Below, piece after piece: positions 1 to 5,411 of a DNA stretch of 8,898 bases (position 1 is its first letter; each line of letters begins with the position of its first letter). Made by a program: the position numbers and the translations under genes. The DNA comes from Fidelibacterota bacterium (GTDB taxonomy: Bacteria > Fidelibacterota > BS150m-G59). The stretch is from assembly GCA_016784265.1 (NCBI GenBank), contig JADHUZ010000036.1, forward strand, positions 1 through 8,898, given 5' to 3'. The notes beneath the pieces were generated by a model. The model saw only the letters and a program-made list of their open reading frames with translations. It was not told where the DNA came from and searched no databases.

Positions 1-203
1 GTCGAGGCACTCGTAATTGTAATACCACGCTCTTTTTCCTGCTCCATCCAATCCATCGTAGCCGCGCCGTCATGCACCTCACCCATACGATGAAGGCGTC
101 CCGTGTAGAAAAGGATTCGCTCCGTCGTCGTCGTTTTACCAGCATCAATATGTGCCATTATGCCGATATTTCTTGTTTTTTCGAGTTTCGGTATTTTTTC
201 CAT
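1..203 (-). CDS. fusA: Elongation factor G, N-terminal part (3' end beyond window)
   Basis: EF-G is the cytoplasmic GTPase that moves tRNA and mRNA through the ribosome after peptide bond formation and, with ribosome recycling factor, helps split ribosomes. Only 67 complete codons are present and the gene runs off the window at base 1. My translation begins [20 protein letters not shown]. The G1/P-loop [12 protein letters not shown] lies at residues 17-28, with the invariant Lys23 and Thr24. It is followed by [17 protein letters not shown] (36-52) and the switch I segment [12 protein letters not shown] (55-66), which holds the conserved RGIT. This is the start of a canonical translational GTPase domain. 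The ATG at 203-201 is the only start that keeps the usual short N-terminus, and it lies 6 nt after the rpsG TAA. No good Shine-Dalgarno sequence precedes it, so translation may be coupled to rpsG. The MGEVHDG wording resembles FCB-group EF-G, whereas Firmicutes tend to have IGETHEG (from memory). Identity is near certain; whether it is the main EF-G or a paralogue rests on its str operon position, which favours the main copy. Confidence 0.97.
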   Translation of the reverse strand, partial: MEKIPKLEKTRNIGIMAHIDAGKTTTTERILFYTGRLHRMGEVHDGAATMDWMEQEKERGITITSAS

Positions 204-209
204 GATATT

Positions 210-674
210 TTATCTAAAATGCGCAAACGCTTTATTCGCCTCCGCCATTTTGTGTGTGTTTGTTCGCTTCTCGATTGCGCCGCCCTCATTATTGATTGCC
301 GCAACCAGCTCAGCCGAAAGCTTTTCAGCCATTGATTTTCCGTTACGCGCTTTCGCAAAGGATATAATCCATCGCATCGCCAACGCATATCGCCGTCGTT
401 CACTAACTTCAATCGGCACCTGATAAGTCGCGCCGCCAATTCTTTTGGCTTTAATCTCCAATAATGGCGCAACGGACTCCAACGCTTTTTTAAACATTTC
501 CAAACCATCAGACTTTGTTTTTGCTTCTACAATTTTGATTGAGTCATAAAATATCTTTTCCGCTACGCTTTTTTTACCACGTTGCATCAGATTATTTACA
601 AACTTAGCAACCATGACATCATTGTAAACCGGATCCGGTAAAATTTCTCTTTTTTCAGGTCTTCTTCTACGCAA
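210..674 (-). CDS. rpsG: Small ribosomal subunit protein S7 (uS7)
   Basis: S7 nucleates folding of the 16S rRNA 3' major domain (30S head) and lies near the E site and mRNA exit channel. The product is 154 residues, close to the usual 156 or so. Family signatures run the full length: RRRRPEKREILPDPVYND (2-19), FVNNLMQRGKKS (25-36), KRIGGATYQVPIEV (77-90), RRRYALAMRWI (93-103), and MAEANKAFAHFR at the C-terminus. It ends at FAHFR without the terminal Trp of many S7 proteins, which fits my recollection of FCB-type sequences. The start codon is TTG (674-672). It is chosen because AAGGAG overlaps the rpsL stop codon 6 nt upstream, and because the next in-frame ATG (codon 21) would remove the conserved basic N-terminus. 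The gap to rpsL is only 10 nt, so the long intercistronic region that S7 binds for autoregulation in E. coli is absent here. The fusA ATG follows 6 nt after the TAA. Confidence 0.98.
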   Translation of the reverse strand: MRRRRPEKREILPDPVYNDVMVAKFVNNLMQRGKKSVAEKIFYDSIKIVEAKTKSDGLEMFKKALESVAPLLEIKAKRIGGATYQVPIEVSERRRYALAMRWIISFAKARNGKSMAEKLSAELVAAINNEGGAIEKRTNTHKMAEANKAFAHFR

Positions 675-680
675 GATTTA

Positions 681-686
681 CTCCTT
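681..686 (-). promoter_or_regulatory. Shine-Dalgarno site fixing the rpsG TTG start
   Basis: On the minus strand the junction reads AAGTAAGGAGTAAATCTTG. AAGGAG begins inside the rpsL stop codon TAA and leaves 6 nt before TTG, an ideal distance. No ATG or GTG at this distance would give a full-length S7, so the site decides the start. The overlap of stop codon and ribosome binding site suggests that ribosomes finishing rpsL can restart on rpsG. Confidence 0.85.
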
Positions 687-1059
687 ACTTCTTCGGACGC
701 TTTGTACCATATCGTGAACGACTCACAGTTCTACCTTCGACACCGGAAGCATCCAAAATACCTCGAACGATGTGATATCGGACACCCGGCAAATCTTTTA
801 CACGCCCACCTTCAATTAACACAATGCTGTGCTCCTGCAAATTATGTCCCTCTCCTGGAATATAAGCCGTAACCTCAAATCCAGATGTCAAGCGCACACG
901 GGCAACTTTACGAAGCGCAGAGTTCGGCTTTTTAGGCGTCGTCGTATAAACACGAGTACAGACACCACGCCTTTGCGGACTTTGGTTCAAAGCCGGTGTT
1001 TTTTTCTTTTTTTTCATACTTTTGCGCCCATGACGCACTAATTGGTTAATTGTCGGCAT
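685..1059 (-). CDS. rpsL: Small ribosomal subunit protein S12 (uS12)
   Basis: S12 sits at the decoding centre of the 30S subunit and controls the accuracy of tRNA selection; it is the classical streptomycin-resistance locus. The product is 124 residues, the same as E. coli. The N-terminus [12 protein letters not shown] is followed by a lysine-rich extension (MKKKKK, 15-20), then [20 protein letters not shown] (28-47). Lys43 and Lys88 (in [10 protein letters not shown]) are both the wild-type residue, so the sequence gives no sign of streptomycin resistance. Asp89, the residue methylthiolated by RimO in some bacteria, is present. [11 protein letters not shown] is at 68-78 and the tail ends YGTKRPKK. 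The ATG at 1059-1057 has AAGGA 6 nt upstream. It follows rpoC by 83 nt, the only sizeable gap in the cluster, and precedes rpsG by 10 nt. Codons 16-20 form an A-rich run (A8 G A7), discussed as a finding. Confidence 0.98.
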   Translation of the reverse strand: MPTINQLVRHGRKSMKKKKKTPALNQSPQRRGVCTRVYTTTPKKPNSALRKVARVRLTSGFEVTAYIPGEGHNLQEHSIVLIEGGRVKDLPGVRYHIVRGILDASGVEGRTVSRSRYGTKRPKK

Positions 1060-1065
1060 ATAATT

Positions 1066-1070
1066 TCCTT
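1066..1070 (-). promoter_or_regulatory. Shine-Dalgarno site of rpsL
   Basis: The minus strand reads GATAAGGAAATTATATG. AAGGA lies 6 nt before the rpsL ATG. UUCU just upstream could pair weakly with AGGA (about four pairs including a G-U), but this is too short to claim as a control hairpin. Confidence 0.75.
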
Positions 1071-1081
1071 ATCAGAACCCT

Positions 1082-1137
1082 CAAATTTTATTCTTAGTAA
1101 GCTTCATAATTTAGGTCAACAATCTAATACGAGTCAA
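1082..1137 (-). promoter_or_regulatory. Possible promoter region in the rpoC-rpsL spacer
   Basis: The 83-nt spacer between rpoC and rpsL (1060-1142) is A+T-rich and carries two TTGAC elements in the gene direction: TTGACT (1137-1132) and TTGACC (1119-1114), whose starts are 18 nt apart. TTGACT followed after 18 nt by TAAATT (1113-1108) is a fair sigma-70-like pair (5/6 and 4/6 matches). TTGACC followed after 17 nt by TAAGAA (1096-1091) has a weaker -10. A third reading is AAAATTTG (1089-1082), which resembles the Bacteroidota -7 element TAnnTTTG at 7 of 8 positions, with a TTG upstream. The spacer would let the str genes be transcribed apart from rpoBC, but such motifs occur by chance in A+T-rich DNA and none is proven. 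No G+C-rich hairpin followed by a T-run is present, so read-through from rpoC is expected. Confidence 0.3.
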
Positions 1138-1142
1138 TCGAT

Positions 1143-4100
1143 TTATTCCACTTTTGCAGATATTTTTTCATCTATCTCATTATCTTCATCCAAAGGCGGA
1201 AAATAATCCTCAGAATCATCCGAACATTCATATCTCAAATCACTGAACCGTGACTGACCCGTTCCTGCTGGAATGAGTCGCCCAATAATCACATTTTCCT
1301 TTAATCCAATCAAATTGTCTGTTTTATATCTTGTCGCCGCATCCGTTAAAACTCTGGATGTTTCTTGGAACGAAGCCGCTGAAATAAAACTTTCTACATT
1401 CAACGATGCTCTTGTGATTCCAAGCAATAGCGGCTTAGCAATTGCCACTCTTGCCTTCCGAGTTTTGAACGAGTCGCCCAACTCCTTTTTCAATTCACGA
1501 GATCGCTTGCCATCAACCAAATCTCCCTCTAAAAATTCGGAATCTCCTGATTCCAAAACAATCTCCGAGTTTTCAATTCGACTGTTTTCCCGAAAAAAAT
1601 CATCTTTATTTATTCGGTCATTTTCAAGAAATTTCGTATCACCGGAATCTACCACTTTGACTTTGTGCATCATCTGGCGAACAATCACTTCGATATGTTT
1701 ATCATTAATTCTAACACCCTGCAAACGATAAACCTCTTGGATTCCACTCACTAAAAATTCCTGAACCGCTCGAGCATCTCTAACTTGCAAAATATCGTGC
1801 GGGTCAATAGCACCTTCACAAAGCGGATCTCCACGATGAACCTCATCACCTTCTTGCACGAGAATATGTCTCCCATACGGAATCGTATATTTGATACTAT
1901 CCTCGCCATCGTGGCTGGTAACAATCACAACTCGCTGACCTCTTTTAATATTTGGGTCGATGGAAATGATTCCACTAATTTCCGTAATCACAGCAGGATT
2001 CCCAGGCCTTCTGGCTTCAAAAAGTTCAGCCACGCGTGGCAAACCACCTGTAATATCTCTGGTTTTTCCAACTTCGCGAGGAATTTTTACGAGAATATCA
2101 CCTTTTTTGATTTTTTCTTCTTCCTTCGCGATCACATTGGCACCGATAGGAAGAATTTGTGTTTTATAGTCACCATCTTTTGATTTGACTGTGATCGTTG
2201 GTGTCTTTTTTCGGTCTCGTGTTCCGATAATCGTTTTGATTCTTCTTCCAGTTTCTCCAGCCTCTTCTGCATAAGTAACACCTTCTATGATGTCATGATA
2301 TTTGACAACACCATCTGTTTTCGCTAAAATAAGATCATGATACGGATCCCAACTAAAAAGTTTTGCACCTTTTTTGATTCTCTCATTGCTGTCAACCAAT
2401 AAATTTGCACCATAAGGCACATTGAACCGAACGATTTCTCGATTATCTTCATCGAATAGCATGATTTTTGAATTTCGGGATAGAACTATTTTTACTCGTT
2501 CATCACCTTTGCCATGAACAACAAACTCTAAGTTTCTAGAATATCTTATATATCCCTCTTGGCGAGAAGTCATATCTGATTTTTCAAGTACGCGACTTGC
2601 AACACCACCGATGTGAAATGTCCGAAGTGTCAGCTGCGTTCCGGGTTCTCCAATACTTTGAGCCGCAATAATTCCGACCGATTCACCAATGCGAACAAGT
2701 TTTCCATCCGTCAATCCGCGCCCATAACATTTCACGCATACACCTTGATGAGTCTCGCAAGTCAAAACCGAGCGGATGAGTACAGATTGATGATGTAAAG
2801 ATATCGCTTCTGCTGTATCATTTTCTATCTCTTCTCCGGCACCAATAATAAGATTATTATTCCTGTCGTAAATATCATCCAGGGCAAACCTGCCAATAAT
2901 ACGCTCGCTCAGCGGTTCAATAATTTCTTCTCCATCCTTGATGGCTTCAATTTGAATCCCGTTGATAGAACCGCAATCATCTTCGCGGATGACCACATCC
3001 TGCGCCACATCAACCAATCGGCGTGTTAAATAACCAGCATCAGCTGTTTTCAGGGCGGTATCTGCCAATCCTTTTCGCGCACCGTGAGTTGAAATAAAAT
3101 ACTCTAAAACCGATAGCCCTTCTTTGAAATTGGAAATAATCGGAGACTCGATAATCTCTCCTGCTCCACCAGTCATCGTTTTTTGCGGTTTATTCATCAA
3201 TCCGCGCATCGCCGCCAGCTGACGAATCTGATCTTCGCTTCCTCTCGCACCGGAATCAGCCATGATAAAAACCGGATTCAAGCCATCGTTGGACACTTTC
3301 ATTTGTTTCATCATCTCATTTTTCAATTCATTCGTCGCATGCGTCCAAATATCAATGACTTTATTATATCGCTCTACATCCGTGATATGATGATCCTTAT
3401 TGGCTTTCCACACACTTGCGACTTTCTCGAAAGCCTTATCCAGCAATCGAGGTTTCGCATCTGGAATAATCAAATCATCCAATCCGATGGATGTCCCAGC
3501 AATTGTTGCATGATAAAATCCAAAATCCTTAAGTCTATCTAAAAACAAAACGGTCTGATAATTTCCTGCATCCTTGAAAATTTTACCTATCAACTGCTCC
3601 AGACCTTTTTTCGTAATCAGTTGATTAACAAATTTCGTTCCTGCCGGTAAAGTATCGTTGAACAAAACCCTGCCGACAGTAGTTTCAATAATCTCATCTT
3701 TGACATAAAAAAGAATCGGATCGTGAATCTGAATCCACTTGTTGTCTAACGCTAACCGAACTTCTGAAACCATTGAAAACCTTGAAAGTTTTTCTTTTTC
3801 CACTTTTTTATGGCTTGATGCCGTCGCATAATAACATCCCAAAACCATATCTTGCGATGGGATAGCGATCGGTTTTCCGTGCGCCGGATGCAAAATATTA
3901 TGGCTTGAAAGCATTAAAACGCGCGCTTCCATTTGCGCTTCCACAGAAAGTGGAACATGGACAGCCATCTGGTCACCGTCAAAGTCGGCATTGAATGCCG
4001 CACACACCAACGGGTGAATGCGAATCGCTCGTCCATCAATCAAAACAGGCTGAAATGCTTGCACGCCCAATCGGTGTAGAGTCGGCGCACGATTCAAAAG

Positions 4101-5396
4101 CACAGGATGATCTCTAACAACATATTCGAGCACTTCAAAGATTTTGGGATCCAATTCTTCGACCATCAATTTTGCTGTTCGTGGCGTTCCCGCATATCCC
4201 CTCTTGATAAGATTACGAAGCAACATTGGCTTGAACAGCTCCACAGCCATTAGTTTGGGCAATCCACATTCGTGCAAACGCAACTCAGGCCCAACAACAA
4301 TCACCGAACGACCGGAATAATCCACACGTTTCCCAAGCAAGTTTTGTCTAAATCGCCCTTGTTTTCCGCTCAAATTATCACCAATGCTTTTCAATGCACG
4401 TTTCGTCCCGCTTCGTATGGCTGTGGAAGACCGTTTGTTATCAATCAAGTCATCCACAGATTCCTGAAGCATTCTCTTTTCATTTCGCAAAATAACATCT
4501 GGCGCCTTGATGTCCATCAATTGTTTCAAACGGTTATTTCTGATAATGATTCTACGATAAAGATCATTCAAATCGCTCGCGGCAAATCTTCCGCCATCCA
4601 GCGGTACCAAAGGCCGCAATTCGGGGGGAATCACAGGCAGAGTAGTGATGATCATCCACTCTGGGCGATTAACCTTTTTATTCGTTCGAATATCAAAAGC
4701 CATCACAATCTTTAATCGTTTTAGCAAATCGTCCCTTTTTTGAACAGATGCCGTTTGCGCGATGGCTTCTCTCAACTTCGTGATTGTTTCAGTAATATTC
4801 AAATTTTGTAAAAATTCATAGATTGCTTCGCTGCCGGTGTTTACTCTGAACCTTTCTTCTTCTGGCAACATATCTTCATTTGAACCAAGGCGAGCAAGTT
4901 CTTCGTGATATTCTTCTTCAGTTAACAGTTCACCAACTGGATATTGACTTTTTCCCTGATTAAAGACATAGTATTTTTCGTAATAAACAATCGCTTCGGC
5001 CTCTTTCACTTTCAAACCGAGCAATAAACTGATTTTGCTCGGAATAGACCGCAAAAACCAAGTATGTGTAACAGGCACAGCCAGTTGAATATGCCCAGTT
5101 CTCTCGCGACGCACTTTCTTTGTTGTAACCTCAACACCACAACGATCGCAAACAATACCTTTGTATCGTATGCGCTTGTATTTCCCGCAATGGCATTCCC
5201 AATCTTTGACTGGTCCAAATATCTTTTCACAAAACAAACCATCCTTTTCAGGCTTGTAAGTTCTGTAATTTATCGTTTCTGGTTTTAATACTTCTCCTCG
5301 CGAACGAGTCAGTATCATTTCCGGAGATGAAATCCCAAGACTGACGGATTTAAAATCCTTCGCAAACTGTTCTTTTCTTCTTTTAGGTAAATTCAC
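1143..5396 (-). CDS. rpoC: DNA-directed RNA polymerase subunit beta prime
   Basis: This is the largest catalytic subunit of RNA polymerase; it holds the active-site magnesium and, with RpoB, forms the DNA clamp. It has 1417 residues, close to E. coli. In order: the N-terminal zinc site (Cys68, Cys70, Cys83, Cys86); the switch region GKQGRFRQNLLGKRVDYSGR (344-363); the catalytic motif NADFDGD (469-475) with Asp471, Asp473 and Asp475; the bridge helix about 763-799 (TADAGYLTRRLVDVAQ); the second zinc site (Cys808, Cys880, Cys887, Cys890); and trigger-loop residues LTLRTFHIGG (922-931) with Arg925 and His928. An insert of about 175 residues (about 936-1112) splits the trigger loop, as SI3 does in E. 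coli, before DITGGLPRVAELFEARRP. An acidic tail follows PAGTG (1376-1380). The start is GTG (5396-5394) with GGGAG 7 nt upstream. An ATG at 5401-5399 is out of frame and stops after two codons. The gene starts 15 nt after rpoB. The bridge helix has Ala787 where E. coli has Ser793, and Leu924 where E. coli has Met932. Confidence 0.99.
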   Translation of the reverse strand: MNLPKRRKEQFAKDFKSVSLGISSPEMILTRSRGEVLKPETINYRTYKPEKDGLFCEKIFGPVKDWECHCGKYKRIRYKGIVCDRCGVEVTTKKVRRERTGHIQLAVPVTHTWFLRSIPSKISLLLGLKVKEAEAIVYYEKYYVFNQGKSQYPVGELLTEEEYHEELARLGSNEDMLPEEERFRVNTGSEAIYEFLQNLNITETITKLREAIAQTASVQKRDDLLKRLKIVMAFDIRTNKKVNRPEWMIITTLPVIPPELRPLVPLDGGRFAASDLNDLYRRIIIRNNRLKQLMDIKAPDVILRNEKRMLQESVDDLIDNKRSSTAIRSGTKRALKSIGDNLSGKQGRFRQNLLGKRVDYSGRSVIVVGPELRLHECGLPKLMAVELFKPMLLRNLIKRGYAGTPRTAKLMVEELDPKIFEVLEYVVRDHPVLLNRAPTLHRLGVQAFQPVLIDGRAIRIHPLVCAAFNADFDGDQMAVHVPLSVEAQMEARVLMLSSHNILHPAHGKPIAIPSQDMVLGCYYATASSHKKVEKEKLSRFSMVSEVRLALDNKWIQIHDPILFYVKDEIIETTVGRVLFNDTLPAGTKFVNQLITKKGLEQLIGKIFKDAGNYQTVLFLDRLKDFGFYHATIAGTSIGLDDLIIPDAKPRLLDKAFEKVASVWKANKDHHITDVERYNKVIDIWTHATNELKNEMMKQMKVSNDGLNPVFIMADSGARGSEDQIRQLAAMRGLMNKPQKTMTGGAGEIIESPIISNFKEGLSVLEYFISTHGARKGLADTALKTADAGYLTRRLVDVAQDVVIREDDCGSINGIQIEAIKDGEEIIEPLSERIIGRFALDDIYDRNNNLIIGAGEEIENDTAEAISLHHQSVLIRSVLTCETHQGVCVKCYGRGLTDGKLVRIGESVGIIAAQSIGEPGTQLTLRTFHIGGVASRVLEKSDMTSRQEGYIRYSRNLEFVVHGKGDERVKIVLSRNSKIMLFDEDNREIVRFNVPYGANLLVDSNERIKKGAKLFSWDPYHDLILAKTDGVVKYHDIIEGVTYAEEAGETGRRIKTIIGTRDRKKTPTITVKSKDGDYKTQILPIGANVIAKEEEKIKKGDILVKIPREVGKTRDITGGLPRVAELFEARRPGNPAVITEISGIISIDPNIKRGQRVVIVTSHDGEDSIKYTIPYGRHILVQEGDEVHRGDPLCEGAIDPHDILQVRDARAVQEFLVSGIQEVYRLQGVRINDKHIEVIVRQMMHKVKVVDSGDTKFLENDRINKDDFFRENSRIENSEIVLESGDSEFLEGDLVDGKRSRELKKELGDSFKTRKARVAIAKPLLLGITRASLNVESFISAASFQETSRVLTDAATRYKTDNLIGLKENVIIGRLIPAGTGQSRFSDLRYECSDDSEDYFPPLDEDNEIDEKISAKVE

Positions 5397-5403
5397 TGCA
5401 TCA

Positions 5404-5408
5404 CTCCC
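5404..5408 (-). promoter_or_regulatory. Shine-Dalgarno site fixing the rpoC GTG start
   Basis: The junction on the minus strand reads GGGAGTGATGCAGTG. GGGAG is 7 nt before the GTG start but only 2 nt before the out-of-frame ATG, so spacing favours GTG. No in-frame ATG exists between the rpoB stop and codon 27, where initiation would remove conserved N-terminal residues. Confidence 0.75.
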
Positions 5409-5411
5409 GTT

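Noticed and set aside
158..508. 116-codon minus-strand open frame overlapping rpsG and the start of fusA
   Set aside because: It is an alternative frame of rpsG rich in Arg, Trp and Leu with no family signature; rpsG and fusA in the other frames match their families completely.
1091..1106. Small inverted repeats in the rpoC-rpsL spacer (AAGCTT and CTTACTAAG) as a terminator
   Set aside because: The stems are only 3-4 bp, not G+C-rich, and no T-run follows in the direction of transcription, so they do not look like an intrinsic terminator.
1108..1130. TTAG-loop-CTAA inverted repeat in the spacer as an S7 or S12 autoregulatory hairpin
   Set aside because: Only four base pairs around a 9-nt loop, with no resemblance to the 16S rRNA S7 binding site that I can recognise.
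1273..1731. 152-codon plus-strand open frame within rpoC, and similar ones at 4272-4715, 3183-3542 and 1785-2183
   Set aside because: All lie antisense to conserved rpoC sequence, show no family motifs, and have the composition expected of a shadow frame.
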